NCBI RefSeq assembly: GCF_900101875.1
Contig: NZ_FNAI01000010.1
Location: 210,338-274,337 of the forward strand
Length of the DNA: 64,000 bases
Direction of reading: 5' to 3'
Source of the DNA: Mucilaginibacter pineti
GTDB lineage: Bacteria > Bacteroidota > Bacteroidia > Sphingobacteriales > Sphingobacteriaceae
Part shown: positions 48,854-58,170 of the stretch, one piece after another
Position numbering within the stretch: position 1 is the stretch's first letter
How the letters are laid out: every line of letters starts with the position of its first letter
Made by a program: the position numbers and the translations under genes
Notes under the pieces: generated by a model
Databases searched by the model: none
The model's input: the letters and a program-made list of their open reading frames with translations, nothing else
What the model was told of the DNA's origin: nothing

Positions 48854-49519
48854 CTATTCTACACCAAGGAAATCATTTAGCACAACAACCCATTTCCCAT
48901 TTCTCTTTTCGAAATACATGTTATACCGTATGCTCATTATTAACCCGCCATAACGCTCGATATAAACAAATGCTTTAGTTTTTTTCTTATTGAAATAAAC
49001 CGGCGACATAGCAATCCCACTTGCTACAACCAACTTTTTAGGATACAACTTTACCTGGCTTGATAAGGCATATTTATATCCATATTCAAACCGTAGGTTT
49101 TTCATCTGAAAAATTGCGGGCTTTTCATTTACATCCGGTTTTTTCTTTAATATTATTTCTGCTGCCCAATCCTTTATTACCGGGTAATTCTTATCATTTT
49201 TAGGGGTAAAGCGTAGAAAATATTGAATGTAAGGTGCATAGAACTCTTTCAATGTATCACTGATAAATACATATATAGTTGCTGTATCCACTATATTTTC
49301 CAGGACTTTTTTTTCATATTTTTTACGTTCCCAGTACCCGTTTTCACAGAAATGCTTCTTGAAAAAAGTATCAGATGGTATAGTTGTATTAATGGCAAGA
49401 GAAGTTATTTCGGCCTCATCAGACGGTACAAATAAATTATTAACCGGCCCGGGTTTGCAGTTCTTACAGGCCGATAATGCTAACGTTAATAAAGCTAATA
49501 AGAAATAAAATTTTCTCAT
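48854..49519 (-). CDS. Lipoprotein of unknown function
   Basis: A 221-residue protein with signal peptide and lipobox LSAC (MRKFYFLLALLTLALSACKNC). The mature part has a helical first half and a beta-rich second half (KKLVVASGIAMSPVYF, GKWVVVLNDFLGVE), which resembles small NTF2-like domains; that fold is only suggested by pattern. It shares direction with the metallophosphoesterase upstream by 15 bases, so they may be co-transcribed. Confidence 0.65.
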   Translation of the reverse strand: MRKFYFLLALLTLALSACKNCKPGPVNNLFVPSDEAEITSLAINTTIPSDTFFKKHFCENGYWERKKYEKKVLENIVDTATIYVFISDTLKEFYAPYIQYFLRFTPKNDKNYPVIKDWAAEIILKKKPDVNEKPAIFQMKNLRFEYGYKYALSSQVKLYPKKLVVASGIAMSPVYFNKKKTKAFVYIERYGGLIMSIRYNMYFEKRNGKWVVVLNDFLGVE

Positions 49520-49534
49520 ATAATTGCCGATGCG

Positions 49535-50791
49535 CTATACCGTTTTCCTCAGCTCAATAACCGTAACCTCGGGCCAGATACCCAGCCTGCCCGAAAATGC
49601 CAGGAAGCCGAAGCCCCGGTTTACATACAGGTAGCGTTTTCCCTCGTTGGCCAGGCCAGCCCAGTCAAGGTAACGGTATTTTACAGGGCTCCACCTGAAG
49701 CCGGGTATTTCTATCCCAAACTGTGCACCATGCGTGTGCCCGGATAGCGTAAGGTGGATATTGGTTTTATTAAAACGTACCTGCTCTTCCCAATGCGTAG
49801 GATCATGGGATAGCAGTACCTTAAAGGCATCGGCAGGTACGCCCTGCAAAGCCTTATTTAAATCGCCTATCTGCACAAACCCACGCCCCCAGTTTTGGAT
49901 GCCAATAAGTGAGATCTTTTGACCACCTTTTTCAATGGTTACGTTTTCGTCAAGCAGCAGGCGGTAGCCCATTGCGGCGTGGTGTTTTTTTAATGTTTCC
50001 AGGTTGGCTGCCTTTTCCTGCTCGCTATCCCAATGAATATAATCGCCATAATCGTGGTTGCCAAGGATAGAGAACTGCCCGTAAGGGGCTTTTATAGCGC
50101 CAAATCTATCCATGTAAGGCTCAATTTCGGAAGCGGCATTGTTTACAAGATCGCCGGTAAAAACAAAGAGGTCGCTTTTTTGCGCCTTAACCATGTCAAT
50201 ACCTTTTTGCATGGCCCCGGTATTATCAAAACTGCCAGAGTGGATATCAGACAGCTGCGTAATAGTAAAACCGTCGAAAGCATCAGGCAGATCATCAAAA
50301 TAAAGTGTAGTGCGGTGCAATTTATAGTCGTACTTGCCTTTAAACATGGCATAAAAAAACGAGGTGAACGGTACGGCTGCCACCAAAATAGCTATCTCAC
50401 TAATAAATTTTCGTCGGGCTGGGAATGCTGGTCCGCCGGCAGAACTGCTGCCTGCCATATTAAACAAGCCTATGATGAATCTCCCCAGATCGCCCAGCGA
50501 AAGCACTATCACAAACACCAGTTTGGTTACAAAAAAAGTAAGGAACAAGCTCAGTATCCATTCGTGAAAGGGTCGCATACCACTGGCTGTGCTAAAAGCG
50601 CCAAAACCAATAAGCAACAACACGGTTATGCCTACAGCGATAACCAGGAACCCCCACAGAGCAACATTCCGCCAAAGCGGCGATTGCCAATCGGCACTAA
50701 GGGTTCTCAAGCCCGAAAAAACATACCAATCGAGCAATAAACTGATAGCCGATATGATTAAAAAAACTCGTAAGAAACCGCTGCCGTGCAT
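49535..50791 (-). CDS. Membrane-anchored metallophosphoesterase
   Basis: A 418-residue protein: four or five N-terminal membrane helices (residues ~5-150), then a calcineurin-like phosphoesterase with metal-binding motifs SDIHSG (181-186), FTGDLVNN (211-218), LGNHD (243-247) and SGHTHGAQFG near 355. Family members such as YaeI hydrolyse phosphodiesters of nucleotides or lipids; here the substrate is unknown. All metal-binding residues seen are intact. Confidence 0.9.
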   Translation of the reverse strand: MHGSGFLRVFLIISAISLLLDWYVFSGLRTLSADWQSPLWRNVALWGFLVIAVGITVLLLIGFGAFSTASGMRPFHEWILSLFLTFFVTKLVFVIVLSLGDLGRFIIGLFNMAGSSSAGGPAFPARRKFISEIAILVAAVPFTSFFYAMFKGKYDYKLHRTTLYFDDLPDAFDGFTITQLSDIHSGSFDNTGAMQKGIDMVKAQKSDLFVFTGDLVNNAASEIEPYMDRFGAIKAPYGQFSILGNHDYGDYIHWDSEQEKAANLETLKKHHAAMGYRLLLDENVTIEKGGQKISLIGIQNWGRGFVQIGDLNKALQGVPADAFKVLLSHDPTHWEEQVRFNKTNIHLTLSGHTHGAQFGIEIPGFRWSPVKYRYLDWAGLANEGKRYLYVNRGFGFLAFSGRLGIWPEVTVIELRKTV

Positions 50792-50852
50792 AATAAAAAG
50801 ATATAAGTGCGCAATTTATAAAAGGAAAGGTAATTAAATGGTAAAATTTAAA

Positions 50853-50971
50853 CCTCACCCCCGGCCCTCTCCATAGGAAAGGGGGCAACGAGGTTTTAAA
50901 AATGCAAATCGAAGTCCTCTCCTCTGGAGAGGATTTAGGTGAGACTTACTTTGGAGAGGGCCAGGGTGAGG
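50853..50971. repeat. Inverted repeat (CCTCACCCCCGGCCCTCTCC type)
   Basis: CCTCACCCCCGGCCCTCTCC at 50853-50872 is mirrored by GGAGAGGGCCAGGGTGAGG at 50953-50971, with an inner CTCTCCTCTGGAGAGGA palindrome. It fills much of the 360-base gap before the gene at 51152. A well-known type of dispersed repeat in Sphingobacteriaceae. No gene is seen in this gap. Confidence 0.85.
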
Positions 50972-51151
50972 CTATCTGTTAAAGTTTGTTAAACGTCAAT
51001 ACTGTCGGGCAATACACTTTAACGCTATGTCGTTTAGGTTTTAAATTAGCGCGACGAGATAAAAGTTAATCAAATGATTAAATTTTACTTTTTTCAAACA
51101 TTGCTCTAATCTTAAACACATATTTTTGACTATCAATTAATCATTATACCT

Positions 51152-51352
51152 ATGGCTATATTAACAATCCAAATCCCCGACAGCGAAGTGATAACACTTT
51201 CAACCATTGTTGAACGTGTTAGCGGCAGCGTTATTAAAGTAAACGCCGACGAAGAACTTTATACCAACGATTGCCTGCAAAAGCAAGACGATCTGTTCAT
51301 TAAAAACACCATTACAAGTACATCACCGGTAAATTACCTCTGGAACGATTAA
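51152..51352 (+). CDS. Small protein of unknown function
   Basis: A 66-residue protein starting MAILTIQIPDSEVITLSTI, mainly beta in the first half, acidic and polar in the second. A terminator follows. No family recognised; the isolated gene and terminator suggest a real small transcript. Confidence 0.55.
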   Translation: MAILTIQIPDSEVITLSTIVERVSGSVIKVNADEELYTNDCLQKQDDLFIKNTITSTSPVNYLWND

Positions 51353-51397
51353 GGTTTTAATCCCCTATAATATATCCTGTTAATACACCATAAAAAA

Positions 51398-51432
51398 ACA
51401 AAAGCTCCCGATAACTCGGGGGCTTTTGTTTT
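51398..51432 (+). terminator. Rho-independent terminator
   Basis: AAAGCTCCCGA and TCGGGGGCTTT arms with a four-base loop, followed by TGTTTTTT. Confidence 0.9.
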
Positions 51433-51448
51433 TTATAAATATTGAGTG

Positions 51449-51595
51449 TTAGTTTTTGTAGATAACACGTTCCTGCACATGTACTCTTTCTTCATGGCGA
51501 TGCCTTCTTCTTTCACGATATTCAACCGAACAACTGGTAAAGCCCAGTGCCGCCAACAAAAGCAGTGCAACCGAGCGAGAGATTTGCGTTTTCAT
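51449..51595 (-). CDS. Small lipoprotein
   Basis: A 48-residue frame starting MKTQISRSVALLLLAALGF with lipobox FTSC, giving mature CSVEYRERRRHRHEERVHV. The mature part is very basic with many Arg, His and Glu. Too short for standard ORF lists but a clear lipoprotein signal. Function unknown; it converges with the gene at 51152. Confidence 0.6.
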   Translation of the reverse strand: MKTQISRSVALLLLAALGFTSCSVEYRERRRHRHEERVHVQERVIYKN

Positions 51596-51667
51596 AATAA
51601 ATTGTTTTTTATGTTTTATAGTAGATATAAAGTTTAAACAACTGTAATTGCAAAAGGTTTAATCTTA

Positions 51668-51912
51668 GGTAGTATCAAGTAGTTAGTGGTTGGTAGCAGG
51701 TAGTTAGTATCAAGTATCAAGTATTTTTTGGAGTTTGCAAGTATAATAGGAACGGAGTTAAAATTTACATAGCATTGTCTTGATACCATAACCCGGTATC
51801 AAAATTGGTTTTTGTATTTTTGCATTTTAAAAGTATAACGGGTAAAAGGCATGATACAGTCTTGATACCTGATACTAACTACTTGATACCAAAAAACTTG
51901 ATACCAAATTTC
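51668..51912. repeat. TATCAAGTAGTTAGTATCAAG repeat cluster
   Basis: Several GGTATCAAG/AGTTAGTATCAAG units on the left (51668-51730) face CTTGATACC and ACTAACTACTTGATACC units on the right (to about 51907). Same element as the inverted repeat inside the prophage at 3220-3301. It runs into the 5' end of the TIGR02757 gene. Confidence 0.8.
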
Positions 51913-52701
51913 GATCTTCAAAACCAGCCGGGGGCGCTGCAGCAATTTCTTGATGCTAAGGTTGCCCAGTATAACAGGCCCGATTTTATTGAAAACGACC
52001 CTATAGTAATACCGCATCTTTTTAACCGAAAACAGGATGTCGAGATCATGGGCTTTTGGACTGCCACATTGGCCTGGGGTCAACGGGTTACTATCATAAA
52101 AAAATGTAAAGAACTCATTACCCTTATGGATGGTGCGCCATACGATTTTATCGTTAATCACCAGGAGCCCGATCTTAAGAAACTACTCAGCTTTAAGCAC
52201 CGCACGTTTAATGATATTGATACGCTGTATTTTATTGCATTCTTTCGGCAACACTACGAGCGTTTTGAATCATTAGAGGATGCGTTTATACCCGCTGGTT
52301 CAATGGACGGTGCCGAGGACGCACTTAACCATTTCCGCTCGTATTTCTTTTCCCTGCCCGATTTTCCGCACCGTACCAAAAAGCATGTATCGTCGCCGTC
52401 ACAAAAGTCAACCTGTAAACGGCTTAATATGTTTTTGAGGTGGATGGTGCGAAGGGATAATAACGGCGTAGATTTTGGTATCTGGAACCGTATTAAACCT
52501 GCCGATCTGATCTGTCCGCTTGATCTGCATGTAGATCGGGTATCGCGTAAGCTCCTGCTTATCACCCGTAAACAAACCGACTGGCAAACAGCGCTGCAAC
52601 TCACCCAAAAGCTCCGCGAATTTGATCCGCTCGATCCTGTGAAATATGATTTCGCCCTGTTTGGCTTGGGTATCGAAGAACGCTGGGGGCCGCAGTTTTA
52701 G
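51898..52701 (+). CDS. TIGR02757/DUF2400 family protein
   Basis: A 267-residue protein of unknown biochemical function. Family hallmarks seen are LKKLLSFKHRTFNDID, CKRLNMFLRWMVRRDNNGVDFGIW, LDLHVDRVSRKLLL and a final FALFGLGIE. The frame is open upstream to 51805, but that part is repeat sequence (TTGATACC units), so I place the start at the TTG at 51898 just before IPNFDLQNQPG. Conserved throughout Bacteroidota. Confidence 0.85.
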   Translation: MIPNFDLQNQPGALQQFLDAKVAQYNRPDFIENDPIVIPHLFNRKQDVEIMGFWTATLAWGQRVTIIKKCKELITLMDGAPYDFIVNHQEPDLKKLLSFKHRTFNDIDTLYFIAFFRQHYERFESLEDAFIPAGSMDGAEDALNHFRSYFFSLPDFPHRTKKHVSSPSQKSTCKRLNMFLRWMVRRDNNGVDFGIWNRIKPADLICPLDLHVDRVSRKLLLITRKQTDWQTALQLTQKLREFDPLDPVKYDFALFGLGIEERWGPQF

Positions 52702-52760
52702 GAGGCTTATTTATTGTGTTTAGTTATAATGTTTAACGTGCCGCCGGTTAAAAGGGAAAC

Positions 52761-53720
52761 CTATTTCAATTGAGCAAGTAAATCTGTTAAAGCTTCTTTA
52801 ACGGTTGGCATACGGGTACATACCCGCGGATCCATAATGTTACCCCCAAATCCATTTTCTTCTGTGGATGCAGTTTTTTCCAGATTTTGTAAAGCTACTT
52901 TTGCGCTTTCGGGTTTGTAGGTTTTAAGCGTCCATATGCACATTACCTTTACAAAACCATCATTTTCTTTGCTATCGATAGCTGCTAATAGCAATTTTAT
53001 ATTATCCGCAGTGTTGCAGTTACTTAGCGCCCTTGCTGCTGATACTTTAGCATGAAAGTTTGCGCTATCCAGCAAAAAAGGCGCTATTTTGTCGCAATAA
53101 CCAATTAAGCCCAAATGATAAACACATTCAAGGGCCACGTGCTGGTTAAAAAAGGTTTCAATTTCTTCTTTTTCAAAACCGGCCGGTTTGGCCGACAGGT
53201 ATTTAGTCACAAAGCTATTTATATAGGCCTTATCATAGGATAACTTATGATAGTTATTAAAAATAGCAGTCATGGTAGCCTCGTAAACATCCGTATTAAT
53301 CCTGGCCTGGTGGTAACTGTGACGATAAGTTGCCGCCACTTTGCCATTATGTTGAATAGCAAAACCCGCTGTTGGCGTTGCAATGCAATATTCTTTTTTA
53401 TCGTTTTGCTTTATAAAAAAGTAGCAGCTATCCACATTTTTGAAATGGAACTCTGGCCCTTCACCTGCCGATGTACTACACAAACGCAATAAGTAAAAAT
53501 TTGTGATTTGTATGGTTCCTTGTAATTGTTTGCCGCCAAGTTGTTTTAATATAGTTATGGTAACGCCTTTTTGCTCATCATTGGCGGTAACCTTTGCCAG
53601 CACAAAGCTATCTGATTGTTTTACAACCATATCATGCCATGGCTCATCCCAGGTGGTGGCTTTTGCGTTTATGCAAAATAAGGTAAAAAATGCAATTGCT
53701 ATGGTTTTTAGGGCAGGCAT
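52761..53720 (-). CDS. Exported HEAT-repeat-like protein
   Basis: A 319-residue protein with signal peptide (TIAIAFFTLFCINAKA). Residues ~35-160 are beta-rich; the C-terminal part has HEAT/PBS-like helical repeats (FHAKVSAARALSNCNTADNIKLLLAAIDS, FVKVMCIWTLKTYKPESAKVALQNLE). Such repeats mediate protein binding. Function otherwise unknown. Confidence 0.7.
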   Translation of the reverse strand: MPALKTIAIAFFTLFCINAKATTWDEPWHDMVVKQSDSFVLAKVTANDEQKGVTITILKQLGGKQLQGTIQITNFYLLRLCSTSAGEGPEFHFKNVDSCYFFIKQNDKKEYCIATPTAGFAIQHNGKVAATYRHSYHQARINTDVYEATMTAIFNNYHKLSYDKAYINSFVTKYLSAKPAGFEKEEIETFFNQHVALECVYHLGLIGYCDKIAPFLLDSANFHAKVSAARALSNCNTADNIKLLLAAIDSKENDGFVKVMCIWTLKTYKPESAKVALQNLEKTASTEENGFGGNIMDPRVCTRMPTVKEALTDLLAQLK

Positions 53721-53804
53721 ACAAGGTGGGTTTATTATTAAATAAAAATAAGTATTTATTTAATATATCGAAATGTTAATATAACACCCGCTCAGCACAT
53801 CGCC

Positions 53805-54629
53805 TCAAAAAACCTTAAAAAGTTTAACTAACCCTTTGGCTATTATAGTGCAACCTTTATCCGTTGGATGCAGACCGTCGTATGTAAGGTTTGCGGCTTC
53901 GGCGGGGTAGGGGTAATCATCTGTTGCCGGGTTAAAAGGTTTGCCAATAAATTGCGGGTACTTGTAATTAGTATAATTGCCGGCTATGGGGTCATTCACG
54001 CGTTTAAATTTAACCATTTGGTTTATATCCAGCTTGGGGTTATGATACAGGTCGTTCACGGGGATATGCTCGTAACTGCCAATTGAATCTACAGCGTTGG
54101 CAACAGCCTCCAGGGTTTGGCCATTTTGAGGTTTGTAGGACCCGAAAGCGTTATTGTTCTTATCAAAGAGGTAAACAAAATCAACCCGCTGCATAGGGGT
54201 TACTAATACAATTTTGGCTTCGGGGTTTAAGGCGCGAAGCTTGTTGATAATTATGCGGAACGAACCGTATATGGTAGCATTGCCGGTATTGTTTTTATAA
54301 TCGGCAAGGTTACCTATCGGGCGACCCTGCCACCAGTCGTTGGTTCCCAAAAACACCGAATAAACATCGGCCTTTACCAGCCCCAGGCTATCTATATGCT
54401 GCGCGATGTTACCGGACGTCCACCCGTTAAAGCCTTTGTTAATGTAGTGTATGTACGGCAAATCCTTAACCACCCGGGTAAGGTAGCCCTGGGATAAGCG
54501 GTTCCCGGTTTCATCGCGATGATCGTTAAGGTAGGTTATAGAGTCGCCAATTGCAACCCAGGTAAGTTGCCTATGCCCAAAAGATGACAACAGAAATAGT
54601 GCGAATAATAACGGTAAAGCCTTTTTCAT
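53805..54629 (-). CDS. Secreted SGNH/GDSL hydrolase
   Basis: A 274-residue protein with signal peptide (ALPLLFALFLLSSFG). SGNH blocks: GDSITYLND (Ser), the Gly block in KGFNGWTSG, GTNDWWQG (Asn) and DGLHPTDKG (Asp-His) near the C-terminus. All four catalytic blocks are present. Next to arabinofuranosidase genes on the other strand, so an esterase removing acetyl or feruloyl groups from plant polysaccharides is possible. Confidence 0.9.
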   Translation of the reverse strand: MKKALPLLFALFLLSSFGHRQLTWVAIGDSITYLNDHRDETGNRLSQGYLTRVVKDLPYIHYINKGFNGWTSGNIAQHIDSLGLVKADVYSVFLGTNDWWQGRPIGNLADYKNNTGNATIYGSFRIIINKLRALNPEAKIVLVTPMQRVDFVYLFDKNNNAFGSYKPQNGQTLEAVANAVDSIGSYEHIPVNDLYHNPKLDINQMVKFKRVNDPIAGNYTNYKYPQFIGKPFNPATDDYPYPAEAANLTYDGLHPTDKGCTIIAKGLVKLFKVF

Positions 54630-54757
54630 GAACGTAAGTTAATTGGTTAACAATAGTACCAAAAATAAAATGCTTAACTATCCTTTGCCGTCGTTATAGT
54701 GCTGCCAGCCAAAACTTAAGAATATTTAAGTAAAATGCTGATGAACCTGCAGAAAAA

Positions 54758-55618
54758 CTAAGCATAACGCCTCACATTATTTTTCCGGTAAAATAATGGC
54801 GATATCCCCATTTGCCGTTTAAAGCGGCGGTTAAAATAAGATATATTGTTAAACCCGCTTTCAAAACAAACCTGCAGTATGCTAAATTCTTTTTGCTGCA
54901 GCAGGCGGCAGGCGTAACCAATACGCAAATCGTTAACAAACTCAGATAATGTTTTGCGTGTATGCTGCTTAAAATACCTGCAGAAAGCCGCAACCGTGAG
55001 GTTAGCCATAGCGGCCATATCTTCAAGTACAATGTCGTTCTTGAAATTATCAAGCAGGTAGTGGTAAATGCGGTTCATGCGGGCGGTATCTTTTTGCGCG
55101 CTGGCTGCTACCTGTTTCTGGGCCGATAATACCTGGTAGTCGGTTGCCTTAGCCAGCAGGCCAAGTATACTGATAAGGCTGGCTACCGCTTCGGCATCAT
55201 CAACGTTCACTATTGCCTTTATTTTTTGTTCGGCAAGTTCACGTAAAGGTCCGCTAAATGCCAGTCCTTGTTGTGATCTTTCAAATAAAGCCTTTATCGC
55301 TGTAAATTGTGGTTTATCAAAAAAACCTTCACCCAGGCAGTTTTCATCAAACTGAATAACTACCTGGTGCACTTCGCGGTCAGCAGGCATGTGTTTGTTG
55401 TAAAATGTATGCGGCAAATTTGGCCCAAACAGGCAAAGATCGCCCGGGAAAAAATCATCAATATGATCGCCTACATAACGCGACCCGCTGCTTTTCATCA
55501 CCAGAATAATTTCATACTCAGGGTGGGTATGCAACGGAAAATCGTTATAAGGAAAATACTCCTCTTTTATTACAAAAAGCCGTTCGCCGGGTAATATTTT
55601 CTCTACAAACAGCTTCAT
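54758..55618 (-). CDS. AraC family transcriptional regulator
   Basis: A 286-residue regulator: cupin-type sensor domain (PLHTHPEYEIILVMKSSG, residues ~30-110) and C-terminal double helix-turn-helix (MANLTVAAFCRYFKQHTRKTLSEFVNDLRIGYACRLL, SGFNNISYFNRRFKRQMG). It is divergent from the GH51-GH127 operon with a 109-base promoter gap holding a 14-base palindrome, so it probably controls that operon in response to a sugar. Confidence 0.93.
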   Translation of the reverse strand: MKLFVEKILPGERLFVIKEEYFPYNDFPLHTHPEYEIILVMKSSGSRYVGDHIDDFFPGDLCLFGPNLPHTFYNKHMPADREVHQVVIQFDENCLGEGFFDKPQFTAIKALFERSQQGLAFSGPLRELAEQKIKAIVNVDDAEAVASLISILGLLAKATDYQVLSAQKQVAASAQKDTARMNRIYHYLLDNFKNDIVLEDMAAMANLTVAAFCRYFKQHTRKTLSEFVNDLRIGYACRLLQQKEFSILQVCFESGFNNISYFNRRFKRQMGISPLFYRKNNVRRYA

Positions 55619-55651
55619 AATATCAATATGGTATTAAAATTAGGTAACATA

Positions 55652-55665
55652 GTATAAATTTATAC
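55652..55665. promoter_or_regulatory. Palindrome in AraC/GH51 divergent promoter
   Basis: GTATAAATTTATAC is a perfect 14-base palindrome, 34 bases from the AraC start and 62 from the GH51 start. It may be a regulator site or an A/T-rich promoter element. Confidence 0.5.
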
Positions 55666-55727
55666 GGCCTTTAGCTAACATATTTGCACTGTATTACCAA
55701 CAAACATAATAATTATTTACACCTGCT

Positions 55728-58160
55728 ATGCCTTTGAAAGCCTCATTTGTTAAGTTATTTACATACGCTTTGTTCATTCTGCCTGTCGCCGCCTTTTCGC
55801 AGCAGGCACAAATTACGGTTGATGCCTCTCGTGTATTAAACCGTATACCGAACGGTATTTACGGCGCCTGTATTGAAGATGTTAATCATGAGATATATGG
55901 CGGCCTTTATGATCAGCGCATTTTTGGCGAAAGTTTTGAAGAACCTGCTGCAAGTCCGCTGATAACCGGTTGGGAAAGTTTCGGCGGCCTTTGGCAACCC
56001 GGAAAAAATAGTGTAAGTATAAATGCAGGCGAGGGCTTTAAACTGGTAAGGCAACAGTCGCCAGGCACTGTATACACCGCCGAAGTGTCAATAAAATTTG
56101 GTAAGCAGAATGAGAATGCAGGCCTGCTGGTTAATGTAAACAATGCCCGTAAAGGCGCTGATAGTTTTGACGGCTATGAGATCGCCCTCGACCCGAATAG
56201 AAAGGTATTGGTATTTGGCAAACACCTCAACAATTGGACGCCCCTGCGTGAGGTTAAGCTTTCTATCGATTTTAACAACTGGATAAAGCTTAAAGTAGAA
56301 AATAACGGCAGCTCCTTTAAAGTTTATATTAACGATGATAAAACAGCTGTTGCCACATTAACGGATAACAAAGATCCGCTGCCTCCTGGAAGCATCGCTC
56401 TGCGCACTTTCAATGCCGATGCAGAATACAAAGAGCTTACCATTACAAATAATGGTAAAACCATAGCAGAAAAATTTACCGCCAGCCCGCTGGCACAGGT
56501 GAGCGGCGCATGGGATGCAGTGAATAACAGCGACGCGGGCAGCTTTTTATTGGATGATAACGATGCTTATAACGGTAAACAATCGCAGGTAATTATACAC
56601 AATGGTGGCAGCAGTACTATAGGCATAGCCAATAGCGGCTTAAATCGCTGGGGTATAGGCTTACGTAAAGGCAATACTTATTCGGGCACACTATTTTTAA
56701 AAGGGGAGGGGCTTGGTAGCGGTGTAACCGTATCGCTGCAAAGTGCCGACGGCAAAAAGGTTTACGCTACGCAGCGCATCAAAAACATAACCTCCCACTG
56801 GGCATCATACTCTTTTGCATTAAAGGCAGCACAAACCGATAACAAAGCGCGCTTCCTCATCAGCATAAACAGTAAAGGAAAACTTTGGGCAGACCAAGCT
56901 ACGCTGATGTGCAAGCAGGAACAATTTAAAGGGCTGCCGCTTCGCGCTGATATTGGCAAGGCTATGCAGCAGGAAGGGCTTAATTTTTTAAGATACGGCG
57001 GTACTATGGTTAACGCCGAAGGTTACCGCTTTAAAAAGATGATAGGTTCGCGCGCCAAAAGGCCGCCTTATACCGGCTATTGGTATCCTTATTCTACAAA
57101 TGGTTTTGGCATTGAGGATTTTCTGCAGTTTTGCGAGGCCGCAGGCTTTGAGGCTGCATTTGCCATTAACATTGAAGAAACACCGCAGGATGTAGCCGAT
57201 ATGGTGGAATATTTGAAAGGCGACGCATCAACCACCTGGGGCAAACAGCGGGCCGCCAACGGACACCCGGCCCCGTACAAGGTAAAGTATATAGAGATAG
57301 GTAACGAGGAGGTGATCTTTCACGGCGATGTTACATCAGAGTATGAACATTATGCCGAGCGTTTTAACCTGTTGCAAAGCGCTATGCACGCTAAGGACAG
57401 TAGCCTGAAGTTTATCTGTTCGGCCTGGTGGCGCCCCGAGTCGCCAAATATGGCCCGCATTTTTAAAGCGATAAATGGTAAAGCCGACTACTGGGACCTG
57501 CATACCGATGCCGACAATCCAAATTCGGGTGTTAAGGTTGATAATTCGCTTACCCAAATGAAGGCCATGTTTACCGGCTGGGATGAGCATACACGTTTAA
57601 AGTGTACCATATTTGAAGAGAATGGTAATCATCACGATCTGGCAAGGGCGCTTGGTCATGCAAGCACCCTCAATGCGGTACGCCGTCACGGCGATTTTGT
57701 ACTCACATCATGCGCAGCCAATGCCTTGCAGGCTTTGGGGCAAAATGATAACGACTGGGATCAGGGTCAGGTTTTCTACACGCCATCGCAAGTTTGGGGC
57801 ATGCCTCCCTTTTATGCACAGCAAATGGCCGCGGCAAATCACCTGCCTTTAAATATTGCAGCAACAGCAACGGGAGGGCTTGATGTAAGCGCCACCGTTA
57901 GTGAGGACGGCAAAAAGTTAGTGCTCCACATTGTAAATCCGGCAGAAAGTGATTGCGCTGCTGTTATTGATTTACAAGGCTTTGCTAAACGGATACCCAA
58001 GGCCACATTAACGCAGCTGTCTGGTAAGCTAACCGATATAAACACACCGGCACAACCTGCGCGCATCAGCCAGAAAACAACAAAGGTCACTTTTTCCGGC
58101 AATAAAATAAATTATACATTGCCGGCGGCATCATATACCATTATCAGTTTTAAACGATAA
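55728..58160 (+). CDS. GH51 alpha-L-arabinofuranosidase
   Basis: An 810-residue secreted enzyme. Signal peptide (LFTYALFILPVAAFSQQ), an N-terminal region with ISINAGEGFKLVR and other jelly-roll-like sequence (CBM4/LamG-like, ~60-400), the (beta/alpha)8 catalytic domain with acid/base Glu in YIEIGNEE (~530) and nucleophile Glu in CTIFEENGN (~630), and a C-terminal beta domain. It releases L-arabinofuranose from arabinan and arabinoxylan. First gene of an operon with GH127, ten bases apart, divergent from AraC. Confidence 0.92.
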   Translation: MPLKASFVKLFTYALFILPVAAFSQQAQITVDASRVLNRIPNGIYGACIEDVNHEIYGGLYDQRIFGESFEEPAASPLITGWESFGGLWQPGKNSVSINAGEGFKLVRQQSPGTVYTAEVSIKFGKQNENAGLLVNVNNARKGADSFDGYEIALDPNRKVLVFGKHLNNWTPLREVKLSIDFNNWIKLKVENNGSSFKVYINDDKTAVATLTDNKDPLPPGSIALRTFNADAEYKELTITNNGKTIAEKFTASPLAQVSGAWDAVNNSDAGSFLLDDNDAYNGKQSQVIIHNGGSSTIGIANSGLNRWGIGLRKGNTYSGTLFLKGEGLGSGVTVSLQSADGKKVYATQRIKNITSHWASYSFALKAAQTDNKARFLISINSKGKLWADQATLMCKQEQFKGLPLRADIGKAMQQEGLNFLRYGGTMVNAEGYRFKKMIGSRAKRPPYTGYWYPYSTNGFGIEDFLQFCEAAGFEAAFAINIEETPQDVADMVEYLKGDASTTWGKQRAANGHPAPYKVKYIEIGNEEVIFHGDVTSEYEHYAERFNLLQSAMHAKDSSLKFICSAWWRPESPNMARIFKAINGKADYWDLHTDADNPNSGVKVDNSLTQMKAMFTGWDEHTRLKCTIFEENGNHHDLARALGHASTLNAVRRHGDFVLTSCAANALQALGQNDNDWDQGQVFYTPSQVWGMPPFYAQQMAAANHLPLNIAATATGGLDVSATVSEDGKKLVLHIVNPAESDCAAVIDLQGFAKRIPKATLTQLSGKLTDINTPAQPARISQKTTKVTFSGNKINYTLPAASYTIISFKR

Positions 58161-58170
58161 AACAGTTAAT

